DNA from: JBJENW01 sp051880395
GTDB taxonomy: Bacteria > Bacillota > Clostridia > Lachnospirales > Lachnospiraceae
NCBI GenBank assembly: GCA_051880395.1
Contig: JBJENW010000119.1
Location: 1-16,120, forward strand
Direction: 5' to 3'
DNA: 16,120 bases
Part shown: piece by piece, positions 7,151 through 15,171 of the stretch
Layout: the number at the start of each line of letters is the position of its first letter
How positions within the stretch are numbered: position 1 is the stretch's first letter
The notes under the pieces: generated by a model
Seen by the model: the letters and a program-made list of their open reading frames with translations, nothing else
Told to the model about the DNA's origin: nothing
The model's database searches: none
Made by a program: the position numbers and the translations under genes

Positions 7151-8443
7151 TTATTTATTTTTTACCTCTAGCTTTGTCTTACCACCCATATATGGCTGTA
7201 GCGCTTTTGGAATATTCACAGAACCATCTGCATTCAAGTTGTTCTCCAAGAATGCGATCAACATACGCGGTGGTGCAACAACGGTATTATTCAAAGTATT
7301 TGCAAAATATTTCTTGCCGTCTTTTCCTTTTACCTTGATATTTAATCTTCTTGCCTGTGCATCTCCCAAATTTGAGCAGCTTCCGACTTCGAAATATTTC
7401 TTCTGTCTTGGAGACCATGCCTCGACATCACAGGATTTCACTTTCAAATCTGCCAGATCACCGGAACAACACTCTAATGTACGGACCGGGATATCCAGAC
7501 TACGGAACAAATCTACGGTATTCTGCCACAATTTATCATACCACATCTTTGCTTCTTCCGGCTTACATACCACGATCATTTCCTGCTTTTCAAACTGATG
7601 AATCCGATAAATACCACGTTCTTCAATGCCATGTGCGCCTTTTTCTTTTCTAAAACATGGAGAATAACTCGTCAAAGTATATGGAAGCTTTTCCTCTTCG
7701 TTTGTCGTATTGATAAATTTACCGATCATGGAATGCTCGGATGTTCCGATCAGATACAGATCCTCGCCTTCGATCTTATACATCATAGCATCCATTTCGT
7801 CAAAACTCATAACTCCTGTTACCACATTAGAACGAATCATATATGGCGGAATGCAATAAGTAAATCCGCGATCGATCATAAAATCCCTAGCGTAAGCCAA
7901 CACTGCAGAATGAACTCTTGCAATATCACCCATCAGATAGTAGAAACCGTTTCCTGCTACCTTTCCGGCTGCATCCATATCAATACCATCGAATTTTTCC
8001 ATAATATCTGTATGGTATGGAATCTCAAAATCCGGTACCACAGGTTCCCCGAATTTTTCGATCTCTACATTACAAGAATCGTCTTTTCCGATCGGTACAG
8101 ATGGATCAATGATATTTGGAATCGTCATCATGATTTTCTTTACTTTTTCCTGTAATTCTTTTTCTTTGTTCTCTAATTCAGCGAGACGTTCTGCATTTTT
8201 TTCTACCTGAGCCTTTGCTTCCTGCGCCTCGTCTTTCTTCCCCTGTGCCATCAGTGCGCCGATCTGTTTGGAAATCTTGTTTCTGCTTGCACGTAGTTCA
8301 TCCGCTTCTTTCTGTGTGGCTCTTGCTTGTGCGTCAAGCTCGATCACTTCATCTACTAACGGTAATTTCTGGTCTTGAAATTTGTTTTTTATGTTCTGTT
8401 TTACAATATCCGGATTTTCACGGACAAATTTTAAATCTAACAT
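7151..8443 (-). CDS. serS: Seryl-tRNA synthetase
   Basis: This class II synthetase charges tRNA-Ser in the cytoplasm. The N-terminal coiled-coil tRNA-binding arm spans about residues 25-105. The catalytic domain has a serine-site TSE (234-236), motif 2 FRKE (264-267) running to RIHQFEKQEM (280-289), and a motif 3 reading PPRMLIAFLEN (391-401). These differ from the commonest bacterial forms, which have FRxEAGSAGRDTRG and a GRTLVAxLEN motif 3; the stretch GAHGIEERGIYRIHQF suggests a divergent SerRS clade. The key class II residues look intact, so it should be active. AGGAGG lies 7 nt before the ATG. It has its own promoter 33 nt upstream and its own terminator. No T-box leader fits in the short upstream gap. 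Confidence 0.96.
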   Translation of the reverse strand: MLDLKFVRENPDIVKQNIKNKFQDQKLPLVDEVIELDAQARATQKEADELRASRNKISKQIGALMAQGKKDEAQEAKAQVEKNAERLAELENKEKELQEKVKKIMMTIPNIIDPSVPIGKDDSCNVEIEKFGEPVVPDFEIPYHTDIMEKFDGIDMDAAGKVAGNGFYYLMGDIARVHSAVLAYARDFMIDRGFTYCIPPYMIRSNVVTGVMSFDEMDAMMYKIEGEDLYLIGTSEHSMIGKFINTTNEEEKLPYTLTSYSPCFRKEKGAHGIEERGIYRIHQFEKQEMIVVCKPEEAKMWYDKLWQNTVDLFRSLDIPVRTLECCSGDLADLKVKSCDVEAWSPRQKKYFEVGSCSNLGDAQARRLNIKVKGKDGKKYFANTLNNTVVAPPRMLIAFLENNLNADGSVNIPKALQPYMGGKTKLEVKNK

Positions 8444-8475
8444 CTCATTTCCTCCTACCCGTCTTATCTTTTTGC

Positions 8476-8504
8476 ATTATACGCCACTTTTTTTCACTGC
8501 GCAA
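8476..8504 (-). promoter_or_regulatory. Sigma-A promoter of serS
   Basis: On the minus strand TTGCGC (8499-8504) and a perfect TATAAT (8476-8481) are 17 nt apart, predicting a start near 8469 and a leader of about 26 nt. The direct repeat GTGAAAAAAAG occurs twice with a 19-nt period: one copy lies in the spacer and one just upstream of the -35. No terminator is seen between the permease stop and this promoter, so some read-through into serS is possible. Confidence 0.8.
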
Positions 8505-8528
8505 CCTTTTTTTCACTCTGTCCATCTT

Positions 8529-9788
8529 TTACTCATGACGTAATGCGTCGATCGGATTCAGATTTGCTGCTTTATAAGATGGCAGCATTCCAAAGATTAC
8601 TCCGATCAACATAGAAAATACAACGGAGATTACAGCTGCTGTTGGACTGATCGCAACCGGTGTGTCACTGACTCTCGATATGATCTGCGCTAACCCGATT
8701 CCGACTGCCACACCTACAGCACCACCAATACTTGTTAAAACTGCTGCCTCTGTAAGAAACTGCAGAAGAATCGAAGATTTTTTTGCCCCGATTGCCTTTT
8801 TCAAACCAATCTCCTGTGTTCGCTCTGTAACAGATACCAGCATGATGTTCATAACACCGATACCACCAACAAGAAGTGAAATTCCGGCAATCCAAATCAG
8901 CATCGAATTTGTTGACTCACTCAATTCCTGTTGTTCTCGTGCTTTTTCAAGTAAATCCTGCGCCTTATATTTTACATTGTTATTTTCATTTACAGTCAAA
9001 CAGGCGTTTAACAGATCCTCAGTCTTTTTTCCAACCGTCGTCATGTCATCTGTACTTTCAACCCCTACTACAACGTTCTGTGGTTCATCAAACTGATATA
9101 TAATTGGCCAGTCTGCATCTGGAATAAAGATTTTACCACTGTTTTCCTGTGCATAGGTATCATAATCCTTCATTGAATTAATCTTTGGTTCAAATTCCTT
9201 TTTCTTTGTGATCACTCCGATCACAACAAACGGCTCTTTGCGAAGTTCGATTGTTTTTCCAACCGGTTCTTCTCCCTGAAACAGATTGTAAGCGGAATCT
9301 TCGTCTAAGATCGCCACTTTCCGAAATTTTTTATAATCATCTTCCGTAAAATTCCTGCCCTTTTGCATAATATAATCACAGGTATCCATGTAATTCTGGC
9401 TAACGCCGAGCACCGTACCTCCACTGATCGTATTATTTAAATAATAGATACCACCATCATATTCGCACCGCTCGCTGTAAGTTGCAACGGAAGTTGCACC
9501 ATCTATTTTTTTTATGCTTTTTAGTGTCTGTTCTGATACCATCGGAACACCACTTGGAATACTCTGATAGCTAAGATCGATCGGATCATCTCCCTGATTT
9601 AGCTCTACTTTTACTGTATTTTCACCAGAGCCCACCAGATTCTCTTTAATCTGTTCGTTTGTTCCCTTGATGGTCGATACGATCGCAATAATCGCCGCAA
9701 TACCGATAATAATACCCAGCATCGTCAAAAAGGAACGCATTTTATGTGACCAGATGCCCTGAAAGGCCATTCTAATATTTTCTATCAT
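8529..9788 (-). CDS. ABC efflux permease, MacB/FtsX type
   Basis: This is the membrane subunit of a MacB-like exporter without a fused ATPase. The 419 residues show the family layout. One N-terminal membrane helix (about 18-40, beginning RSFLTMLGIIIGIAAI) is followed by a large extracytoplasmic domain (about 41-294). Three C-terminal helices follow (about 296-318, 345-367 and 383-404) with the FtsX-type sequences GGIGVMNIMLVSVTERTQEIG and GAKKSSILLQFLTEA, and the end is YKAANLNPIDALRHE. MacB-type permeases work by mechanotransmission rather than by a membrane channel. GGGAGG lies 6 nt before the ATG. It is the last gene of the operon, 12 nt after the second adaptor. The substrate cannot be read from the sequence; peptides, antibiotics or lipids are all possible. 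Confidence 0.92.
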   Translation of the reverse strand: MIENIRMAFQGIWSHKMRSFLTMLGIIIGIAAIIAIVSTIKGTNEQIKENLVGSGENTVKVELNQGDDPIDLSYQSIPSGVPMVSEQTLKSIKKIDGATSVATYSERCEYDGGIYYLNNTISGGTVLGVSQNYMDTCDYIMQKGRNFTEDDYKKFRKVAILDEDSAYNLFQGEEPVGKTIELRKEPFVVIGVITKKKEFEPKINSMKDYDTYAQENSGKIFIPDADWPIIYQFDEPQNVVVGVESTDDMTTVGKKTEDLLNACLTVNENNNVKYKAQDLLEKAREQQELSESTNSMLIWIAGISLLVGGIGVMNIMLVSVTERTQEIGLKKAIGAKKSSILLQFLTEAAVLTSIGGAVGVAVGIGLAQIISRVSDTPVAISPTAAVISVVFSMLIGVIFGMLPSYKAANLNPIDALRHE

Positions 9789-9800
9789 CCTCTGCCTCCC

Positions 9801-11492
9801 TTAATAATTATACAGACTTTCCACAGACGCTTCTTTTGTCCGTGCACCTTCTTTTACTTTTTTCCCATATGGAAATGCCAGATAATCACCGGATTTTACT
9901 CCACTTTTCACTTCGATCGTATATCCGCCGTAACCGCTTTTTCCAACCTGAACATACTGTTTTACAAGACGTTTGTCTTTTCCTCGTTTCATTACATAAT
10001 ATTTATTATTTTCCTTTCGCACGAAAGATTTCATCAGGTATAATGTATTTGAATTTTCCTGACTGTCATCCCCTGTTGCAATTTTCAGTTCTACCTGATC
10101 TCCGTTGTGCACATTAGAGGCGTCTTCGATATAAGCGGTAAACGGATAAAATGAACTATTTGGATTTGATGTTCCGCCATAATATCCCGCTTCCTCACTG
10201 CTTGTCGGATAAGGCGAAATCTCTGTGATTTTTGCCTGCAATGGCGTCTGTGTCTCATAATTCATTGCATTAACTTCCTGACCAACTTTAACCTGATCTA
10301 ATAATAATTCATTAATGCATCCGGTCACATATAGACCATCTGATCCCATCACTTTCACCACACTCTGCTTTCGGTTCAGATTGGTAAGATCCTGTGCTTT
10401 TTTTACAACTCCATTAATTTTTGCTTTTACTACATTTTGATTCGCTTCTTTTTCCATGCGTTTCTGTTCCAGTTCTGCCCGTTTGAGGTCTAACTGCCGA
10501 TCTTTTAACTCTTTTTGTTTCTCATTGATCGCACTTGCCAGTTCCTTCGCCGTATAGGATTCCTGATTTTCCTGCGCTGCTTCTTGGGCGGCCTCTGCTG
10601 CTTCTCTCGCAGCTTCTGCTGCCTCCTGCGCAGCCTCTGCAGCTTCCTGTTTTCTTTCTTGCTCTTCGATTCGACGCTGCTCTTCCTCTTCCTGTTTCCG
10701 ATCGACTTCTTCTTTCGTAGAAACAGAGAACTCCACATCGTCATCTACTTTCTCTAATGTTTTTCCGTTCACTGCCCACGAAGTGATCAATTCGCCTTTT
10801 ACTTTGTTTCCTTTTCGTACTTCAAAAACGGCGCTAAACCCTTTCTGACGCAGAAAATTCAAATATTCCCCTGTTACATATGCTCTCGATGTGCAAAGAA
10901 ATCGAAATGGATTCTTACTGCTTCCATCGCTGTCTTCATCGTAACTTTTTGCAGAAGTCGAAATGATATTATATGCATCCCCTTCTTTTTCTGGAAGTGG
11001 ATCTGATTCATCTGGTGTCGGTTCATCTGCTGGCACATCCGCTTGTGGTTCATTATCCGCGTAATCAACATCCGGTGTGTCTTCGATCGGCTTTGTATTC
11101 TGTAATTTCTGCAACTGTTTCTCAGCTATGATAATACTATTTTTAATATTATTAATTTCATCTTTTTGAATCTCTAAATCTTCTTTTGAGCTTTTCGTAC
11201 TGTACTTCACGAGAGGATCTCCGATTTTCACTTTATCCCCTTTTTTCACACAGATTTCTACAATCTCTTTTTCTTTGTCATACTTGACATTCTGCGAAAG
11301 ATCATTCGTTACGATTCCACTGCTTGTGAGCCCATCGTCTTCGTAATTTTCCTCTGTGAGATTCTCATATGCATAAACGTCTACTACTGTTTTTTTGTCC
11401 TTATATTGTCCGTAGGCATAAATGCCTCCGCCAGAGGCGCTTGCAACGATTGCCAGAACAAGGACAATGATTATGATTTTTTTCTTTTTCAT
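9801..11492 (-). CDS. Second HlyD/MacA-like efflux adaptor with an unusual insert
   Basis: This is a membrane-anchored periplasmic-adaptor-like protein of 563 residues. An N-terminal membrane anchor (about 5-28) precedes a first lipoyl half-motif around VEICVKKGDKVKIGDPLVKY (78-97). The second lipoyl half is near AKINGVVKKAQDLTNLN (357-373), and barrel and membrane-proximal domains follow. Between the lipoyl halves a coiled-coil hairpin is usual. Here it is expanded: a Pro/Asp/Glu-rich linker (about 134-170), a small putative folded domain (about 194-243, with YLNFLRQKGFSAVFEV), then a charged helix with EAAEAAQ heptads (283-308). It lies between the ATPase (6 nt upstream) and the permease (12 nt downstream). 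The substrate is unknown. I did not recognise the inserted domain. Confidence 0.85.
   Translation of the reverse strand: MKKKKIIIIVLVLAIVASASGGGIYAYGQYKDKKTVVDVYAYENLTEENYEDDGLTSSGIVTNDLSQNVKYDKEKEIVEICVKKGDKVKIGDPLVKYSTKSSKEDLEIQKDEINNIKNSIIIAEKQLQKLQNTKPIEDTPDVDYADNEPQADVPADEPTPDESDPLPEKEGDAYNIISTSAKSYDEDSDGSSKNPFRFLCTSRAYVTGEYLNFLRQKGFSAVFEVRKGNKVKGELITSWAVNGKTLEKVDDDVEFSVSTKEEVDRKQEEEEQRRIEEQERKQEAAEAAQEAAEAAREAAEAAQEAAQENQESYTAKELASAINEKQKELKDRQLDLKRAELEQKRMEKEANQNVVKAKINGVVKKAQDLTNLNRKQSVVKVMGSDGLYVTGCINELLLDQVKVGQEVNAMNYETQTPLQAKITEISPYPTSSEEAGYYGGTSNPNSSFYPFTAYIEDASNVHNGDQVELKIATGDDSQENSNTLYLMKSFVRKENNKYYVMKRGKDKRLVKQYVQVGKSGYGGYTIEVKSGVKSGDYLAFPYGKKVKEGARTKEASVESLYNY
10569..10646 (-). 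repeat. 21-bp tandem repeat encoding EAAEAAQ heptads
   Basis: Within the second adaptor the protein reads EAAEAAQ, EAAEAAR, EAAEAAQ, EAAQENQ. This is about three and a half copies of a 7-residue unit, that is, a 21-nt DNA period. The in-frame heptad period fits a continuous alpha-helical coiled coil, and such repeats can change copy number by slippage without a frameshift. Confidence 0.8.
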
Positions 11493-11498
11493 CGTTTT

Positions 11499-12182
11499 TT
11501 AATCCTCCTTCGGCGCTTCCTCGCTGATGACACCATCGATAATATATAAGACCCGTTTTGCATGTGCGGCTATTTTTGCATCATGTGTGATCATTACGAT
11601 CGTCACACCTTCTGAATTTAATTTTGAAAAAAGTTCCATGATCTGCTTTCCGGACTGAGAATCCAATGCTCCCGTCGGCTCATCCGCCAAAAGCAGCTTC
11701 GGATTATTTACCATTGCTCTTGCGATCGCCACACGCTGTTTCTGTCCACCAGACAACTGTGTCGGTTTAAAATCCACTCGTTCGCCCAATCCAACACGTT
11801 CCAGCGCCTGAATGGCACGTTCCCGGCGTTCTTTCTTTTTCACTCCGGCATAAATCAATGGTAAGGCCACGTTTTCTGCTGCACTCTGTCTCGGCATCAA
11901 ATGGAAACTCTGAAACACAAAACCGATCTTATTTAAACGAAGATTGGATAACTGCTTATCTTTCAATCCAAGAACATTTTCATCGGCCAATTCAAATGTT
12001 CCGCTTGTTGGCTTATCGAGACAGCCGATAATATTCATCAACGTGGTTTTGCCGGATCCGGAAGGTCCCATGATGGCAACGTATTCTCCCTCTTCGACTT
12101 GAAAATTGACATCTTTTAAAACCGGAACCACTAGTTTATCCTGCTGGTAATCTTTATAAATATTCTGTAAATTCAAGATCAT
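11499..12182 (-). CDS. ABC transporter ATPase, MacB/LolD family
   Basis: This is the cytoplasmic ATPase that powers the exporter. The 227 residues contain Walker A GPSGSGKT (39-46), Q-loop Q91 in FVFQSFHLMPRQSAAENVALPL, signature LSGGQ (143-147), Walker B LLLADE (163-168) and switch histidine H200. The motif spacing and the phrase DEPTGALDS are typical of the MacB/LolD (o228) family that partners FtsX-type permeases. The ATG directly follows the stop codon of the first adaptor, with no spacer, and its ribosome binding site lies in that gene. This implies coupled translation and equal amounts. All catalytic residues are present. Confidence 0.95.
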   Translation of the reverse strand: MILNLQNIYKDYQQDKLVVPVLKDVNFQVEEGEYVAIMGPSGSGKTTLMNIIGCLDKPTSGTFELADENVLGLKDKQLSNLRLNKIGFVFQSFHLMPRQSAAENVALPLIYAGVKKKERRERAIQALERVGLGERVDFKPTQLSGGQKQRVAIARAMVNNPKLLLADEPTGALDSQSGKQIMELFSKLNSEGVTIVMITHDAKIAAHAKRVLYIIDGVISEEAPKED

Positions 12183-13586
12183 CTAGTTCACCCCCGTCGC
12201 TTTTCCGACGACATCTCCTTCATCGATGTTATCCAGCATCTCCTGAGGCATCTCATCATCCGGCACTACCTCCGGATCACCAGAGTAATCAATATTCTCT
12301 TCCTCGCCGGAAAAATCCATCGTACTCCAGTCTTCATCGCCCCAATCTTCAGCTTCACCACCGTCACTTCCATACATATCGGAATATAACGGAGAATTAT
12401 AATCTACTTTTTCTGCACTGTCTACGGTCTTTACGCCCTCATATAACCCTTTCATCGGGCATGCAATGAGCGTCTTTTCTGTCAAACCTGATTTTATCTC
12501 ATATTCATCCAGATTTTCATCGTAATCACCTAATTTGATCGTCTTTTTCTCCAGTTCTCCCTTCCCGTTATCTGCCCATACATATGGATCCTTTCCGTCT
12601 TCCTGCACGATATAAGTTGAAAACAACCAGATGCCTTCTTTTTGCTCTGTTGATTGTCCCATATCCAGTTCCGCATATAAATGCTGTCCCAGAATCAGTC
12701 CGTCCATATTATCTAAGGTAATATAAAACGGATATTTGGAAGCAGAATTATCCTCTCCCGAATCTCCGCCCCCATACATCATATCCTCATCATCTGAGGA
12801 ACTGATTGGATTGGAAGTATCCACTTTTTTGATTGTTCCTGTCCATGTCAGAGAATCATCCGTCCGAGAATGCAAGATCATCGGTTCACCTTTTGTCAGA
12901 TTCTGATAGTTCAATTCATTCGCTGTACCTTTTACCCGAAATTTTCCAACTGCAAGTACCGTCAAAAACGCGCCATCGCCTTCCATACTATCCGTATTAT
13001 TCAATGTCTTGATCACACCATCAATTTTACTGTTCACTACGGAATTCTCGATTTGTTTTTGTGCCTTTTCTATATCGTTTTCTGTCGTTTTCTTTTCCCG
13101 TTCTATCTGACGAATCTCAGATTGTTTTTCCTGAATCTGCGCGGTATATTCAAATTTAGAATCCTCCGGTGCCGCATCCCGTTCTTTTGTTAATTCTGCA
13201 ATTTCTGTGTTTGTACTGGTAATATCATTATTTTTTCCTTCTAAATCCAGTTTTGACTGTTCCAGCTGTTCTTGCAACTCATCTACATCATATTCCAAAA
13301 GTGGTGTTCCTTTTTTGACTTTATCTCCGACTTTTACATAAACTTCCTTGACTGTCCGATCCGGATCCACATTCAAATCCCAGCTTTCCTGTGATTCCAC
13401 TACTGCCGGATACCGGTCAAATGCCCCTGTATTTTGATTCATGATATCAGATACCGTCTGCACATACACGCGGTCTCCGTTATCCTTTTTCCCTAATAGG
13501 CCTGTCTGAAATGCCCATACGCCGCCCGTTAACGCCGCTGCAAGCACAACAACCCCTATAATAATTGCTAGTTTTTTTCTGCTCAT
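12183..13586 (-). CDS. First HlyD/MacA-like efflux adaptor with an acidic C-terminal tail
   Basis: This is a membrane-fusion-type adaptor of 467 residues and the first gene of the export operon. A membrane anchor (about 6-26) is followed by a first lipoyl half-motif VKEVYVKVGDKVKKGTPLLEYDV (79-101). A regular coiled-coil hairpin (about 102-182) comes next, then the second lipoyl half SKIDGVIKTLNNTDSM (186-201) and a beta-barrel region. The last 60 or so residues are very acidic (GEAEDWGDEDWSTMDFSGEE and onward), apparently disordered, and not part of the core family fold. GGAGGAGAAGA precedes the ATG. In a Gram-positive cell such adaptors sit outside the membrane on the permease. It is distinct from the second adaptor downstream. 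Confidence 0.88.
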   Translation of the reverse strand: MSRKKLAIIIGVVVLAAALTGGVWAFQTGLLGKKDNGDRVYVQTVSDIMNQNTGAFDRYPAVVESQESWDLNVDPDRTVKEVYVKVGDKVKKGTPLLEYDVDELQEQLEQSKLDLEGKNNDITSTNTEIAELTKERDAAPEDSKFEYTAQIQEKQSEIRQIEREKKTTENDIEKAQKQIENSVVNSKIDGVIKTLNNTDSMEGDGAFLTVLAVGKFRVKGTANELNYQNLTKGEPMILHSRTDDSLTWTGTIKKVDTSNPISSSDDEDMMYGGGDSGEDNSASKYPFYITLDNMDGLILGQHLYAELDMGQSTEQKEGIWLFSTYIVQEDGKDPYVWADNGKGELEKKTIKLGDYDENLDEYEIKSGLTEKTLIACPMKGLYEGVKTVDSAEKVDYNSPLYSDMYGSDGGEAEDWGDEDWSTMDFSGEEENIDYSGDPEVVPDDEMPQEMLDNIDEGDVVGKATGVN

Positions 13587-13612
13587 TCTTCTCCTCCTGC
13601 TCTCGCTAAAAA

Positions 13613-13641
13613 ACTATATTAAAAAATAAGATGATCACGAA
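13613..13641 (-). promoter_or_regulatory. Possible weak promoter of the export operon
   Basis: On the minus strand TATAGT (13613-13618) lies 17 nt after TTCGTG (13636-13641), a poor -35 that falls inside the stem of the glyA terminator. The start would be near 13606, about 20 nt before the adaptor ATG. An alternative upstream pair, TTGATT then TAAGAT with an 18-nt spacer, would place the start within the hairpin. Neither is convincing. Confidence 0.25.
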
Positions 13642-13666
13642 CTTTGTTTTGTTCCTGATCATCTTA
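13619..13666 (-). terminator. Rho-independent terminator of glyA
   Basis: On the minus strand TAAGATGATCA pairs perfectly with TGATCATCTTA (11 bp). After a single G-G mismatch, GAAC and GTTC extend the stem to an A-rich loop, and the hairpin ends in TTTTTT. It lies about 108 nt after the glyA stop codon and only 33 nt before the first adaptor ATG. It may therefore act as an attenuator on read-through into the export operon. Confidence 0.88.
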
Positions 13667-13774
13667 TCATTTCTTTGTGAAGAAAATCAATCGAATTTTC
13701 TTAATATTTCTTTAATTTTTCCACAAACGTCCGTATCACGGTTCAAATGATACACCATTCTGATTTGCTGTCTC

Positions 13775-15013
13775 TTATTTCAGCGGATATTTTGCTGTCA
13801 GGGATGCCACTAAGTTCTTTACTTTTTCCGTTGCAGATTCTCCCTCTTTGATCATCAGGGCAATTGCCTCTGCAATTACGTCCATATCTTCTGTATTCAT
13901 ACCTCTGGCTGTGACAGCAGGTGTACCGATACGGATACCGCTTGTCACAAACGGAGACTTCGGATCATTTGGAATCGTGTTTTTATTACAAGTGATATTT
14001 ACGGAATCTAACAATTTTTCCACTGCTTTTCCAGTTAGATCAAATGGTGTCAGATCTACTAACATCAAATGGTTATCCGTTCCACCGGATACGATCTTGA
14101 TTCCACGATCCATCAAACCTTTGCACAGTGCCTGTGCATTATCAATGATTCCTTGCTGGTAAACCTTAAAAGAAGGATCTAATGCTTCCTTAAAGCAAAC
14201 CGCTTTTGCCGCGATCACATGCATCAGAGGTCCACCCTGAATGCCTGGGAATACAGCTTTGTTGAAGTTATATTTGTCTGCCATTTCCTGGCTGCACAAA
14301 ATCATACCGCCACGTGGTCCACGCAATGTCTTATGTGTCGTGGTCGTTACAACGTGTGCATAAGGAATTGGACTTGGATGAAGACCCGCTGCCACAAGGC
14401 CCGCAATATGTGCCATATCTACCATAAGCACTGCATCCACCGAATCAGCGATTTCACGGAACCGTTTAAAATCAATGGTTCTCGCATATGCACTCGCACC
14501 TGCAATGATCATTTTCGGTTTACACTCTGTTGCGATTCTCTGTACTTCATCATAATCAATAAATCCTGCATCGTTGACCCCATACGGCACGATATGGAAA
14601 TAACTTCCGGAGAAATTCACAGGACTTCCGTGTGTCAGATGTCCGCCGTGATCCAGATTCATTCCCATCACGGTATCACCCGGTTTTAAAATTGCAAACT
14701 GCACCGCCATATTTGCCTGTGCGCCGGAATGTGGCTGTACATTGACATATTCACATCCGAACAACTCTTTGGCGCGATCTCTTGCCAGATTTTCTACGAC
14801 ATCCACGCAATCGCATCCGCCATAATACCGTTTGCCAGGATATCCTTCTGCATATTTATTTGTCATAACGCTTCCCATGGCTGCCATAACTGCAGGGCTT
14901 ACCCAGTTTTCGGAAGCAATCAATTCTATGTGACTATTCTGTCTGTCCAACTCTGCTGTAATGGCGTTTGCCACTTCCGGGTCTACTGTTTTGACTTCGT
15001 CTAATGAATACAT
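13775..15013 (-). CDS. glyA: Serine hydroxymethyltransferase
   Basis: This PLP enzyme interconverts serine and glycine and feeds 5,10-methylenetetrahydrofolate into one-carbon metabolism. From the ATG at 15013 it has 412 residues, the normal bacterial length. Family blocks include IELIASENWVSP (29-40), YAEGYPGKRYYGG (54-66), the QPHSGAQAN substrate/PLP region (93-101), and VVTTTTHKTLRGPRGG, where K228 forms the Schiff base. AAGGAG lies 8 nt before this ATG. The longer frame from 15064 adds 17 residues (MWYAKSLAHRIRKGDAD) with no ribosome binding site and is rejected. It is monocistronic, with its own promoter and terminator. Confidence 0.97.
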   Translation of the reverse strand: MYSLDEVKTVDPEVANAITAELDRQNSHIELIASENWVSPAVMAAMGSVMTNKYAEGYPGKRYYGGCDCVDVVENLARDRAKELFGCEYVNVQPHSGAQANMAVQFAILKPGDTVMGMNLDHGGHLTHGSPVNFSGSYFHIVPYGVNDAGFIDYDEVQRIATECKPKMIIAGASAYARTIDFKRFREIADSVDAVLMVDMAHIAGLVAAGLHPSPIPYAHVVTTTTHKTLRGPRGGMILCSQEMADKYNFNKAVFPGIQGGPLMHVIAAKAVCFKEALDPSFKVYQQGIIDNAQALCKGLMDRGIKIVSGGTDNHLMLVDLTPFDLTGKAVEKLLDSVNITCNKNTIPNDPKSPFVTSGIRIGTPAVTARGMNTEDMDVIAEAIALMIKEGESATEKVKNLVASLTAKYPLK

Positions 15014-15088
15014 ATCCGCATCTCCTTTTCGTATCCTATGTGCCAGCGATTTCGCATACCACATTTCAAATTTGTTCTATAGTTATCC

Positions 15089-15117
15089 ATTATAAGTCCT
15101 ATTCCTTATAAAATCAA
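15089..15117 (-). promoter_or_regulatory. Sigma-A promoter of glyA
   Basis: On the minus strand TTGATT (15112-15117) and a perfect TATAAT (15089-15094) are 17 nt apart. The start should be near 15082, giving a leader of about 69 nt. The outer end of the palindromic element begins about 55 nt upstream of the -35 box. No purine or glycine riboswitch fold was recognised in the short leader. Confidence 0.82.
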
Positions 15118-15171
15118 CCTCAATTTCACGATTCGAACTATTTTAAACATTTCAAGGTTACTGCCACACTT

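Noticed and set aside
8444..8528. A T-box leader upstream of serS
   Set aside because: The gap is only 85 nt and the predicted transcript leader about 26 nt. No T-box sequence or antiterminator fits.
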